Positions 10,176-20,516 of a DNA stretch of 26,842 bases are shown in pieces. Below the pieces are notes generated by a model. The model was not told the origin of the DNA. It ran no database searches and saw nothing but the letters and a program-made list of their open reading frames with translations. The first letter of the stretch is position 1. Each line of letters begins with the position of its first letter. The stretch comes from Serendipita indica DSM 11827 (Eukaryota; Basidiomycota; Agaricomycetes; Sebacinales; Serendipitaceae), in contig CAJVGD010000003.1 in assembly GCA_910890315.1 (NCBI GenBank), forward strand, positions 1 through 26,842, written 5' to 3'. The position numbers and the translations under genes were made by a program.

Positions 10176-13100
10176 TCACGACCTGATTTCGGAGAATGTC
10201 GGATCGTAGTCGATGATTTGACGGTACATGCCCACTCCAGAGTCTTCTGATGGGACCGCGCTCAGTGTCTTTGTATTGCCCACTCTCGGCGGCCCGCTTG
10301 TGACAGAAGTGTTGCGAACGCGTTTGATGGGTGCACTCGAACTTGCGTTCCCACTGGGTGTCGTCGCCCCGGCGCGAGCTGTCGAGACAAAGGACGTGGT
10401 GCTCCCCGTCGTTAGCTTCGAGTCGACGGTACTGGTAATCTGCCGTCTCTGCATACTTGGAGACGCAGTGGCACCTGCCCGTCGACTTCCAGGACGAACA
10501 GAACCAACAACAGAGCCGTCTGTGCTCGGCTCTGGTGAACGCAATCGTGTACCAAACTTGGACTCTTTCGCCGGCGTTCTTCCAGCAAAGGAAGACGGTG
10601 CTTGGTACTTGGGAGTGAGCTGTGTCCGCGATACGTTGGTCGATGGAACGCGCTTGGCTGCTGGCTTGGTAAGGGTGACCTTGTCGGCACCCCAATACGA
10701 AAAGCTCATCTTGCTCTTGCGGTCAGAATCATCGCTGTCATTGCCTTCACCCTCCTCTTCGGGGGATTCTCCGCTGCCCATAAGATGACCACTCGCTTGC
10801 TGGTTTCTCCATCGCTCGATACTAGAAGAAACCTTGTCAGTCTTTGAATAAGTTAACCGACCCAGGACGTACGCCTCTTTGGAGACGAGTTCCCGGGGCT
10901 TGGGCTTCTCGTTGATGGTCCAGCTTTCAACCTTGAGGAACCGATAAAGATTTCTTGGGCGAACCTGAGAGGATGTCCGTTTGGCGTTGGTGCTCGCATA
11001 CTTGGGTTTACTCGAGCCATCACCTAACGAATTGGCACGCGAGTTGGCGGTTGTAGAGAGTGGAAGAGTCGTCGTGCCAATTCGCTGGCAGAGAAGAACA
11101 ACGTCATTAAAGACGACGAGCCAAAGGTCTCGTTTGCTTCCCAGACCGCTCTTGTCGTCCTTTGTCCCCAAGACCTCGCTGATGCGCCGGAACGAACCTT
11201 TTTGCTTGACGGCCTTGCTCTCCCGAGTCGTGCTCACGGTGACCACTGGAGGTGATTTGGTCGCTGGATCTGCCCATGACCCAGGTTGAGGATTCTCTTC
11301 GATGAGCAGGCGTGAAGGCTTGAATACCGCAAGGACCTTGTCCTTCTCCAAACCATCTATACGCGCCAATGCATCTCGCGTCTTATCGCGCTCCTCTTGT
11401 TGAACCTTTTCGTCCTCGATGGACCGTACAATCGTCTCAACCTCGGAGACCATTTCCAGCGTACTCTCATATTCGAATGTCGACGGGTCGGTGTGGAAGA
11501 GTAGGTTTTGGAATAATAGCGGATACTTTAGGAGACGCTGGAACGGTTTCGAGAGCGAAATAGCCAAGTTGGTCTCCCCTCGTGAGTGTGCTTCCTTTTC
11601 TAGCCGCTGCAAGGGGTCAGACATGGAAATAATGAGACAGAATAGAGACAAACCTGGACGAGTTTTGCCAATTTCACGGCATCAGAATTTTCGGGCTGTC
11701 GTGAGCGGCCAAGAATGCTGGCGTTGTTGACAATAGTGTCCACTTGTTCCAACGCGCGTTCCAGATGCAGAACATAAGTAGCATACTCATGCAAGATGGT
11801 AGCCTATGGGCAAAAAAGTTAGTAAAGAGTAAAAGGGAAAAAAAAAAAAACTGGAGGTACGCACATGGCCGACAAAGATGTCTGCAAGACTCCTGACAAG
11901 CGGATACTGTTCATCATACCGAGTGATGAGCGCCTTGGAGAGGACACCATGTCCTGGTATAATACCCCGCTCGATGACATCAAGACACGTCCTCAGGTCT
12001 TCGGGTATGACATGCGGGGGGACCCCGCCCGGAACGGCGACCAATTTCGGCCTATCTTCCGAGTCCTTTCGCGTCTTTTTGAGTACGCGCTGAGGAGGTG
12101 GCGAAGGCGCGAATCGTGCTCGCCGTCGTTCATGTCCTGGATCCGTTGTAGACGGCCTCGCTGCACCCGCCCCGCGGGTCTCGTCTCTCTCTTCATTGAC
12201 CGATTTTCTCCCCAGAGAGGTGGTGGATGCAACGTTGGCGCCAGGAGTGCCAGTTGAACGAGGTGGAGGTGGGAGAGATTGATGTGATCGAGAGGATATC
12301 TGGGGCATCAGTCTGTTCAAGCGTGGATTGACCGCATTGCTTGTGGCTCGAGAGCTGGTCCCATATGGGGACCGCGGATGGTTTGCTTTTGCAGCCATCG
12401 AGCCTGTGATACTCGACTTTTTGCCTGTCACGCGTTTCGAGCCAACGAGTTTGCCTGCATTCGCACCCGGCTCGTCGTAATCCGTATCCGAGTCTTGATC
12501 AGGTGTCGGTATCTGCGGTGTGGTCCCATTCGTACGGTGTGTCGCAGCGGTTGTTGTTGCAGGAGTGGGAGAGCGGACGGAAGAGGGTCCAATAAATCTG
12601 GAAGCAATTGGGAGGTGTTCAATCGACTCGGCGGGTGTCTCGCTCCGCGGGTATCCTTCTTCACTCGCGTCATGCTGAGCTGCAAACGGGTGCAATAGCG
12701 GAATAATGTAGCTTTCACGCATATTCATTAGCTCTTGAATGTACCTAAACAGAGTTCGGATGCAAATCAGCGTGCTGAAACGCAAAAAAATTGGCAAGAG
12801 AGAAACTAACCTCTGCTCAGAGGCGACAATCTCCCACAATACCTCTTGCCTGGTTCGCTCGCGTTGGCCGAGATTGGCGACGAGGTCCTCTTCTGCCGCC
12901 TCGCTCCACGACGCTGTAGTGGCGACTGTCGACTTTTGGGATCGTGCAGACATGGATGTGCCCGGGCGGAGGATGGAAACGTTGTCGGCCATGGGCAGAC
13001 CCATTGCATTGTATTTGCCTTGCTTGTGCGCGCGAGGATGAGCGTGTGCCGGTGCGGTTCCATGGCTCATAGCGCTGCCTGGCGTCGGGGAAGCGGCAAG

Positions 13101-13805
13101 TGCCCGCGTGGAACTCGTCTTGAGAGGATTGCTTACCGGGATCGTCCTAAACGTTCCCACCGTGTGATTTGTCGAGGTAGATCCACGGCCCTCGTGCATA
13201 TTCACGAGTTTGGTGACCATGGCCTTTGAGGGAGCCGCCTCGGACGTGCTCGCCTTTCTCCGCTCGTCAAACGAGTCGCCTCTAGACGCCGGTGCAGAGG
13301 CATTGGCTAGACCATTCGCTTTTGTCGCATTAGGGACGGGAGCGGACGATGATGCGCCTGGCGGGGGCGTGCCTGCGGCACTCGACGTCTGGTTAGGATC
13401 CGTGTCCTTTGGCCGTTTAGCAAGCTCCTTTACGGTCGCGGTGCTGGTCGCGTTGCTAGTTCGCTTTCTAGACTTGTCGTCTGCGGTGAAATCGAGTGGC
13501 TCAGCAAAGGATGGCAAAGGAGGTAACTCGGAGTCGACATTGGAGAATGGACGGGCCGCCGTTGGGACTGTAGACGTAGCCTTGAGGTTTGGAGCAGACG
13601 TTTCGAGGGATATCGGCACAGACGTCGGCGCGACTACAGGCGCTGGCTGCGAATCTTTGAGCGTCTGGTTGAGCGCGGGCGAGGGCCATTCTGGCAGCGG
13701 GGGAAAGTTCTTCTCCTTTTCTAGCTCACGGGGAGCAGGAGTATATCCACCAGTGTTGGATTTCGAGCTCGCATTGGACCGAAACTTTTGCAGAAATGCG
13801 CGCAT
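10176..13805 (-). CDS. RhoGEF: DH-PH guanine nucleotide exchange factor
   Basis: Predicted to load Rho/Rac/Cdc42 GTPases with GTP at membranes and so steer polarity and the actin skeleton. Five exons join in frame: 13805-12811, 12744-11865, 11803-11654, 11606-10873, 10821-10176, giving 1134 residues. Residues 1-315 are a Ser/Thr/Pro-rich disordered head. The DH domain opens at about residue 318 with 'RQEVLWEIVASEQRYIQEL'. It is then interrupted by about 210 low-complexity residues and resumes with 'VIPEDLRTCLDVIE', 'HEYATYVLHLERALE' and the diagnostic helix 'LSKPFQRLLKYPLLFQNLL' near residue 693. A PH-like region follows ('KRDLWLVVFNDVVLLCQR', 'LYRFLKVESW', 'IERWRNQQ'), itself carrying Ser-rich loops, then a disordered basic tail. 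Intron 10822-10872 is 51 nt, stop-free and in frame, so retention would also give protein. The 5' end faces the Vac1 gene divergently. Confidence 0.9.
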
Positions 13806-14404
13806 CGCTGCCCAAGCCGGCTGGACGTCGCGCAGTCGTGTACGAGTGTAATTTGTGGAATTTTTGTGAGCTTGAAGGACAGTTGGAATTTATTTGGGGA
13901 TTTTCTGGTCTGCGTATGGTCGGCGAGTAGGTCCAAGCTTTGGCCTTGCGCACAACACGTTTCATTTTCGACGCCGTCATTCAGCTTTGGGAGCTCGCTT
14001 GCGCAGGGTTAGTCCAGATAAGGATTCAGTTGCATTTACTTTTCTGTATTCTCCTCACGATTGCGCCGCCGAGCTCGAGCCGCCGTTTGCGGGAGAGCGT
14101 CACTGGACAGTCCAAGTGCTGCCCGTGAGCGCTGAATTACACTGAAAACACAGAAACTCGTCGCCGTTGACGACTGCAGCCGTAGCGACTCACGAGGCAG
14201 TACAGCGGTTTCAATAGCCCGCCATACGGTCCAATTACCATTTCTGGCAGAAATATCCAGTAGTTTATACATTATTCTCCCAATTCCTCCGTCACTAGAA
14301 GCCCATCGAGCGAGTCCACATCTTGGACCCGAACCATCGCCGTCTCTAGCGTCTGTCGGCTGTCAACGACAACGACGAGTACAAACGATCCCTAACGAAT
14401 CTTT
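13806..14404. promoter_or_regulatory. Shared divergent promoter region, RhoGEF and Vac1 genes
   Basis: About 600 bases separate the start codons of two divergent genes, so both promoters must lie here. A TATA-like TTTATACA near 14264-14271 is about 135 bases before the Vac1 ATG. Open frames in the region show no family resemblance. Confidence 0.45.
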
Positions 14405-17006
14405 ATGTCGTCTCCCGTACCGTACAGGGCCTACCAGGTAGTCCACGTCTCCATTTAGATGTGTCAGTGGTGCTTATAATTACGCTGCAAACTAGTCAAA
14501 GAGACACTCGAGAAACCTCTCAAACACATTTACGCCTCCCCAGTCTCCACCTCTTGCGCCCGTAGGATCTCCCAAGTCTCCCGCGACACCCGCATCCAAT
14601 GCATCCTCAAAACGACTGTCTACACACAGCCCTCTCGCAGATCTGGCCAGTCTAGATCGCTCGACGCCTCCGCCAGTCACTCCTCCGTCAAACAACAAGG
14701 CGTTGCCTCTCCCAAGTGCTCCCGTGACGCCGGTAGCCATTGAGATTCTTGAGATTCCACCTTCTCCGATCTCAGAGAGCACAGTAGCGTCACCATCGCC
14801 GCAAGTGGTCGAGGAGCCACCTCAGCCAGTTGCCGTCCCGGAATCACCCAGACCGCCTCCTAAAACCGTGGTCACTCCTCCAGCACCTCCTGTCGCGTCT
14901 CCAAAGGAGGAAACACCGTCGCCAGCCTCTCCAGCACCGCCTAAACTGGCCTCTCATTCCACTTTTCGACACGTTCCAGCTCGGGCATCACCATTGAGGC
15001 CATCCGCTTCGGTTCTCAAGTCTGGCTATGAAGGGACTCCTCTTTCCTCTCGCTCGACTCTTACTCTTGGGACGCCTTCACGCGCTGCTTCGGGTGTGAA
15101 TCCATCCTCGAACCTTCGACCACGGCCTCCGGGCGGGCTCAAAGTCCACGACTTTAGTCAAAGCTCTTCACAACCCGGCTCTCCTGTTAACGGATCGTCT
15201 TTGACGGTTCATACCGCCCGACCCGCCATTTCATCTCCACTTTCCTCGTCTTCGGTAGGAAGCAGCAGACAACCATCTCCACTTGCATCTCCTGCCTCGG
15301 AAACTAAATCGAGTAGTCCTTCAAAATCATCCAATCCATCGCCCTCTGCGTCACCATCAAGACCGGCCATTTCTCCTCTCCCTTCCCCATCCACGGGTTC
15401 AGTTCCACTCGCGTCGGGCTCTTCGACCTCTACCATTCAAGCTCCGAGGAAATCTGATACTCCTAATCGCACCGTTTCCACTGGCAGTGCTCCTTACCGA
15501 CATGGCTTCCAGCCCAAGGGTGTCTACGGGCAGAGAACTGATGAATTCTTGGAGGCACGACGGTTGAAGAGAGACACGTCGCGGATAGAAGACCGTAGGC
15601 TTGAGCGAAGATTGGAAAAGGTGCCCCTGTCGCTTGGCTAATGGCTTGTCCTCTAATGCATTCTCACATAGTTGATCGACCTCCATTTTCCGTCACAAGA
15701 CTCCAAACAAGCGACTACACCGACCACTTCGACTCCCTTGCAGGAAAAGCCGCCTCCCAATCGACGGCAATCGTCCTTCTTCGACTTTGATCTATCCGAC
15801 TTGAAAGGCAAGAATGCCTCTGATCTCTGGCGCAATGTCTTGGACTCGGCTGCATCGACACGTTTGCCGTCGCTCAACGCAAAGGGCGAAATACGACAAC
15901 AGGAAATGGCCATCACACCGTGGCAAGAGGACGCGGCGGTACCGGCTTGTCCAATATGCTTGACGTCGTTCAACACACTAACGAATCGTAAACATCATTG
16001 TCGTTTGTGTGGCAAAGTGGTGTGCTCACTTCCTGTCAAACACCCAAATCGGCCCGAGCTTTGCTCGTTTCTCTTTGTTGTCGATGCAAAGACGGGCCTA
16101 ATTGAAGAGGTTAGCGGAGATATTGTCGACTATGGCGTCAAACGACAGGTCACGCCTGGAGGGAAGAGTGGAAGCGACGCGTTGCTTGCGAAGAAGATGG
16201 CCGAGGAGCAGGAAAAGTATCTTAAAGGAGTTCGAATATGCAAAGAGTGTCGACCTACTCTGCGAAGGAGGCAATATGGGGTGGAAGCCAGGACGACTCC
16301 GCCGTTTTCCAAGCTCTATGCGGTCCTGCTAGAGATTGAAAAGGAGATTGAGGAGATGCTGCCGCAATTCCAAGAACTGGTCATTCACCTCTCGTGAGTA
16401 CTTTCTGGCCCGTTCGAAGTATTTGCTGATTGAAAGTAGACAGGAAGACGATTCGAATCTACACTCGGCGCCCAATAATAACCGGGTTAAACAAGCCACC
16501 AACCTTCGCAAGCATCTTCTTGAATCGTTTTCTCAATACGACGCTATTGCAAAACGCATCAAGTCGCTAAAGACACCTGGGCCGAATTCGTCTCAAGAAA
16601 AGGTCCAAAACGCCATCTCGAACCGTGCGACACTCTTCTTGCAGAGGAATCTGTTCCCCCTTCAGGTTAGTACATACTATTCCTATCCTTACTCCTCTGA
16701 CCGTCACCACAGTCGTTGCCCAAACCGAAGAAGCCGACGCACGCCAAGAACTCGTCCGTTACAACTCTTTCTCTCCCGTCCAATCTCGTGGACATGAGCG
16801 ATCAAGACGCTGCTTTGGCCCATACGCTGCAACCTCTGTTGGAGCAAGAAGCGCTGCTGGAGAGTTTTGTCGAAGAAGCAAACGCACAGCGTAAATTTGA
16901 AGACGCAAAGACGCTCAAGCAGAATCTGAAAGAGATTCGGCAGGAGATTGATCGTCTGTTGAACGGGAGAGACCTCCCTGGCAATCCCGCGTCTGCTAAA
17001 GGGTAA
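14405..17006 (+). CDS. VAC1: FYVE-finger endosomal tether, Vac1/Pep7/rabenosyn type
   Basis: Binds phosphatidylinositol 3-phosphate and Rab GTPases on endosomes and helps Golgi-derived vesicles fuse on the way to the vacuole. Five exons join in frame: 14405-14437, 14496-15620, 15672-16393, 16440-16665, 16713-17006, giving 799 residues (yeast Vac1 is about 515). Residues 1 to about 475 are a disordered Ser/Pro/Thr-rich head. The zinc finger starts at about residue 479: 'CPICLTSF', then 'RKHHCRLCGKVVCS' (the lipid-binding basic patch), a spacer of about 60 residues, and the last Cys pair in 'RICKECRP'. This interrupted form, with 'VDYGVKR' in the spacer, is usual for fungal Pep7. The C-terminus carries the rabenosyn-type Rab-binding coiled coil ('LQPLLEQEALLESFVEEA', 'FEDAKTLKQNLKEIRQEID'). 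The gene is followed after only 116 bases by the next start codon on the same strand. Confidence 0.92.
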
Positions 17007-17025
17007 AGAGCTCTCCGTATACATG

Positions 17026-17035
17026 TATATAATAA
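17026..17035 (+). promoter_or_regulatory. TATA-like box before the RING gene
   Basis: TATATAATAA lies 20 bases after the Vac1 stop codon and about 90 before the ATG at 17123. It could act as the TATA box of the RING gene or as part of the polyadenylation region of the Vac1 gene. Confidence 0.35.
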
Positions 17036-17122
17036 GCTATCAGAGCTCAAATTTGGTGTACACCCGGAATTCTTTTGCTCTCTGAGCCACGAGTCGTGTT
17101 GTCCCGAGACTTGGACTCGACC

Positions 17123-18514
17123 ATGTCCGATGCCTCTGAACTTTGGGATGACAACGAAGTTGATTGGCAGGAACTCTCCTTGGCAGTACAAGAACCTGTG
17201 GCGTCGGAGGCTTTGACAGCACCTGTGGAACCTTCAACTCCTGGTGGTTCAAACGGCCCTGGCGTGACGCTTGTTACAGAACCTACGCTAGTTGCTGAAT
17301 CCAGCTTTTTGTCAGCACCAATCATTACTGGGTCTACGACGCTTCTGGGTACAGGGACGGTGGTCGCAACCGCCTCAACGTCGCGTTCAGAGGAGCGAAC
17401 TCAAGATGAACAAGAAAGATCATCGAGTGGACATAATTTATCTCATTCCAGCTTCTCAGTAGCCGAATCTCGCAAGACGAGCATGAGCAACGAAGAAAAG
17501 GAGAGCCGGAAGCGTTCCATTCAAGGTATTGAAGCCTTGTGACTCTCTTCTACGATTATTGGATCTCACAGTCTCTAAGCTGCCTTCGAGGGACTGTCAA
17601 GTGATGATGATTTGCCTCCCAAGTCGACCAAACGCCAGAGGCAGGGCAGTCCGACCGAATGTAAACCTGATAACGACTCGGAAGATATTACTCCATCTCA
17701 GGGTGTCAAGATTCGTAGCGCATTGAGTGCTTATGACGACGACTTGAGTTGTCCGATGTACGTAACCCCCCGCATGCGCCCTGGAGCTCGTATTGATACA
17801 CTTGAAGATGCCTAGAACTCTTGTGAGATTATATAGATGTTAATATCTTAGTGCCACAGCTGATGGGTCATTCCAGCTTGTCTCCTCAACTTCTCAACCC
17901 ATGCGGTCATAGTGTCTGTGGCGACTGTGTGCTGCTCTGGGTCGAGAAAGTGCGTAGTACTTGATTCATTGACACGAATACTCATGAGTGTCAGAATCCT
18001 TCTCACGTAACGTGCCCGACGTGCCGTGCCAATCTTGTCCAAGGGTCAATATATATCCCAAACTTTGCGATTGAAACTACTGTAAACAAGCACATCGAGG
18101 TCCTCCGATCGAACAAAGTAGAGGACTGGATGGATGGCGGTGGTAAATGGAAGGAACGAGATACGAGAAAGAAGTAGGTGCCCTTGTTCTATCTTCCATA
18201 TAAAATTGAACGCATTTGGTCTAGGACCTATCAGATTATGAAAGCGACGAGACCTGAACCCGTCAGAAACGCTCGAAGCCACAGGTATGTCGAAACGCCG
18301 ACTCTGCAATGGTGTTGACGAAGTGATCAGATCACACTCGCGCAACTTGGAGCGTGTGATATTTGTACCTGTGCCTACCGACTATTATCGACCTCTACGA
18401 AGACCTGCTCAGCAACAGAGAGCAAGACAGGGTGAAGGCGGTGGAACGCATAGCTCTCCTGTACAGATTATTGATTCAGACGACGAAGAAGAAGACGAAG
18501 ATTCGGACGACTAA
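17123..18514 (+). CDS. RING-like protein, putative E3 ubiquitin ligase
   Basis: Six exons join in frame: 17123-17525, 17580-17757, 17877-17949, 17995-18173, 18225-18284, 18331-18514, giving 358 residues. The start is the first ATG ('MSDASELWDD'). Residues 1 to about 185 are acidic and Ser/Thr-rich, with a short basic patch 'STKRQRQG'. The finger reads 'LSCPI' joined to 'LSPQLLNPCGHSVCGDC', then 'CPTCRANL'. In this model the second zinc-binding Cys (the X in CPIX) is missing, while the other seven positions are present. The intron at that point (17758-17876, 119 nt) is more than twice the usual size, so a small exon with the missing Cys could be hidden in it, though I could not find one that keeps the frame. 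After the finger comes 'IYIPNFAIETTVNKHIE', a helical stretch, and a C-terminus of Asp/Glu ending 'EDEDSDD'. Substrate and partner E2 are unknown. Confidence 0.75.
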
Positions 18515-18703
18515 GGATTCTCCTCCTGTGTATCAAGATAGAACGCGCACTGTGATGTCTTTGTTTATTGTTATTCATGTATCACCAAGAGATGGACTAG
18601 ATAACGTCATTTTCAACGCGCTATGATTCCTGGCGCCCCAGACGACTTAGGCGCCTGCTCTTCGATCTTGAATCCTTCCCCGTCGAGCCAACCTTGCTGC
18701 ACG

Positions 18704-19062
18704 ATGTCTGAGCAACCTACAGTGTATGTAAAAACTCCAACAATTACTGATCATAAGCGATCGAGATTTTGACTGTATATCTGCATGAATCGTCCCAGCC
18801 ACCCAGACGTCGAGCCGCAACAACAGGATATCGAGCATGCCGAACAGCAGGATCACGAACACACCGAGACCACCGAGTCAGTGACAGAAGAGGTGCCAAA
18901 ATCGGAATCTGAACAGTGCGTATGCCTTGGCTTTGTGTGGTGCTATTGGCCGTATTGATGTCTCGCAGGAAGAAACCCGCAGGCAAACTTAGAGGACGTC
19001 CGACTGGAGGAACAGTGAAAGGAGGTGTCTCTGGAGGACCAACCGGGCCTAAGAAGGGATAA
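18704..19062 (+). CDS. Small AT-hook protein, 76 residues
   Basis: Three small exons, 18704-18723, 18799-18915 and 18969-19062, join through two canonical introns (75 and 53 nt) into 76 residues: start 'MSEQPTV', an acidic Gln/Glu/His-rich middle, and a basic Gly-rich end. The end contains 'KLRGRPTGG', matching the AT-hook core (Arg-Gly-Arg-Pro flanked by basic residues), and finishes 'GPTGPKKG'. AT hooks bind the minor groove of A/T-rich DNA and are found in HMGA-like chromatin proteins, so a nuclear chromatin role is inferred. No single open frame shows the gene; its support is the coherent splicing and composition. It converges on the AP-3 sigma gene, stop to stop 146 bases apart. It could also be a chance assembly, but two in-phase introns make that less likely. 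Confidence 0.65.
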
Positions 19063-19208
19063 CCGGTTTCCAGAAATCGACATCACTGTTCCACAGAACG
19101 CTGTCCATTGGACACAAGTATACTGGTATGGAGGTGTGCTATCACGAGCAATAAACATTTACTGGTACATCACGATAAGATAGGATACGCGGCTGTCCAT
19201 TAGGGATG

Positions 19209-19945
19209 CTACCGAGCGTTCAGGCCGGTAATACGCTCTGTCAACCAACCAATAGGGGTTTGCAGACTGCTTAATGGTGAACTGACGTTACTATTTCCCC
19301 CACGACTCGAGCCACCCATCACCCCACCACTGAGACTAAGAGGATTGGCCGCGGCATAAGACGCTTTTCGCGCTTTGAAGCCCTCTTCGACCATCTGAGA
19401 GATTTCGGCGACGTTGGTCTCCAATACCAGTCCTCCCTGGACGATTTCGGCGAGAATGGCGTGCACTTCGTCAAAGTGAAAGACGAGGTCGAGTTCACAC
19501 ACATTTCTAAACGCCTTATCGAGTGATTCCACAAATACCTATACGTTAATCGGATATCAGTAATCCTTGCTCAGTGATTGTAAAGGATCGCCCACCTGGA
19601 TCAGGTCTAGGATCCCGAGCTCGCTTTCTCCACCGTCTATGACAAAGACAAAGTACAGAGTCGCATAGTTTCGGTAGACTACGCATATGCGATCATTGCT
19701 CGCGATGTTAAGCTGGGAAGTCATGTCTAGGTCTGGCACATCGAGAAAGTTGCATGCTCCTGGAGGTCGTGATGAGATGAGCTTGAATATTTTCTGTGGA
19801 ATGACTGTCGCAAGTTCGGGCGACCTGAGCGGCGTATAGAACTTGATAAGACGGGGTGTTCCAGACGTATTGACTATCGTATCTTCATTAATATCCACAG
19901 AACAAATTATCCAGCTAACGTACAGATCAAAACGGAGTGTATCAT
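19209..19945 (-). CDS. APS3: AP-3 adaptor complex small subunit (sigma 3)
   Basis: Small subunit of the heterotetrameric AP-3 coat, which sorts cargo from the Golgi/endosome directly to the vacuole. Three exons join in frame: 19945-19924, 19873-19596, 19538-19209, giving 209 residues. The first exon is only 22 nt ('MIHSVLI'), and the second starts 'FNTSGTPRLIKFYTPL', the conserved beginning of sigma subunits. 'VYRNYATLYFVFVIDGGESE' and 'LGILDLIQVFVESLDKAF' carry the sigma fold and its signature, and 'CELDLVFHFDEVHAILAEIV' with 'GGLVLETNVAEI' completes it. The C-terminal 45 or so residues are a Ser/Gly-rich extension beyond the usual 150-165-residue core. The start codon lies 68 bases from that of the divergent DUF202 gene. 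Match to sigma-3 rather than sigma-1 or -2 rests on the 'ESELGILDLIQVFVE' pattern. Confidence 0.95.
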
Positions 19946-20013
19946 ATTTTGAAGTCGGGGCCAAGCTGTATCTGCCACCTTGGAACTCGCTTTGGCCAGT
20001 ACCTCGACGGCCC
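19946..20013. promoter_or_regulatory. Very short divergent promoter, APS3 and DUF202 genes
   Basis: Only 68 bases lie between the two start codons, so core promoters and 5' leaders must share this stretch or extend into the neighbouring reading frames. No clear TATA box is visible. Confidence 0.5.
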
Positions 20014-20508
20014 ATGCCTTTATTAAACCGAGAAACATTCAAAACAGTTACCGTGGACAATGTAGGCTCAGAGGCTCGCGACTTTTGTGGTGCGTCGCCC
20101 TGTTGGTGGGCCTTTTTCTGAAGACTGAGGATTATCCAGCCATTGAACGCACATACCTCAGTCAAATACGATTCGGACTACTCCTTGGACTTCTTTCATC
20201 TGCATTACTCCTTAACGCACGGCTTCCAGACCCGAGCGGATCTCATGAACACAAAGTACCGACTTATGCATTGCCTCTGGCGTCACTCTATTTCGCAGCT
20301 AGTCTCGTCTGTCTCGCTGCAGCTATCAAAACTATAATAGACTATGGAAAGGTTTGAAGAACGGAGCGGCGTTCGTTCAGTCTTCCAGGTATGCTACGAC
20401 TTAAAAAGACATTCTTTCTGAGCTCCTCGCAGAAAACATACAATAGTCATGGCATCCATTATTCTCCTCATTATTGCTACAATAATTACACTCCTATCGA
20501 AACACTGA
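20014..20508 (+). CDS. DUF202-family three-helix membrane protein
   Basis: Exons 20014-20089, 20140-20388 and 20433-20508. The first two join in frame to give 'ARDFCAIERTYLSQIRF', which is the DUF202 signature (Glu-Arg-Thr-x-Leu-x-x-Ile-Arg). Three membrane helices follow: 'FGLLLGLLSSALLLN', 'PLASLYFAASLVCLAAAI' and, in exon 3, 'IVMASIILLIIATIITLL'. Between helices 2 and 3 the frame changes: the first frame ends 'IIDYGKV*', but the sequence continues sensibly one base out of phase ('GLKNGAAFVQSS') and then splices correctly into exon 3. One base appears to be missing near 20340-20351 (GGAAAGG), either a sequencing error or a real frameshift. Repaired length would be about 133 residues. DUF202 proteins include the vacuolar Vtc1-like subunits; the role of this one is unknown. 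Its stop codon is 8 bases from that of the convergent Sae2 gene. Confidence 0.8.
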
Positions 20509-20516
20509 ATACAGAC

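Noticed and set aside
10318-10323. ACGCGT inside the RhoGEF coding sequence (also 6432, 12430, 16177)
   Set aside because: Single copies in coding sequence at about the chance frequency; not evidence of cell-cycle control.
10228-10788. Long plus-strand open frame opposite the RhoGEF tail
   Set aside because: It mirrors the codon pattern of the minus-strand gene; no independent protein features.
13210-13851. 213-codon plus-strand open frame opposite the RhoGEF first exon
   Set aside because: It is the shadow of a Ser/Thr/Ala-rich coding exon on the other strand and has no start signals or family match.
14036-14272. 78-codon minus-strand frame in the divergent RhoGEF/Vac1 promoter
   Set aside because: No recognisable domain, biased Arg/Ser composition, and no splice partners.
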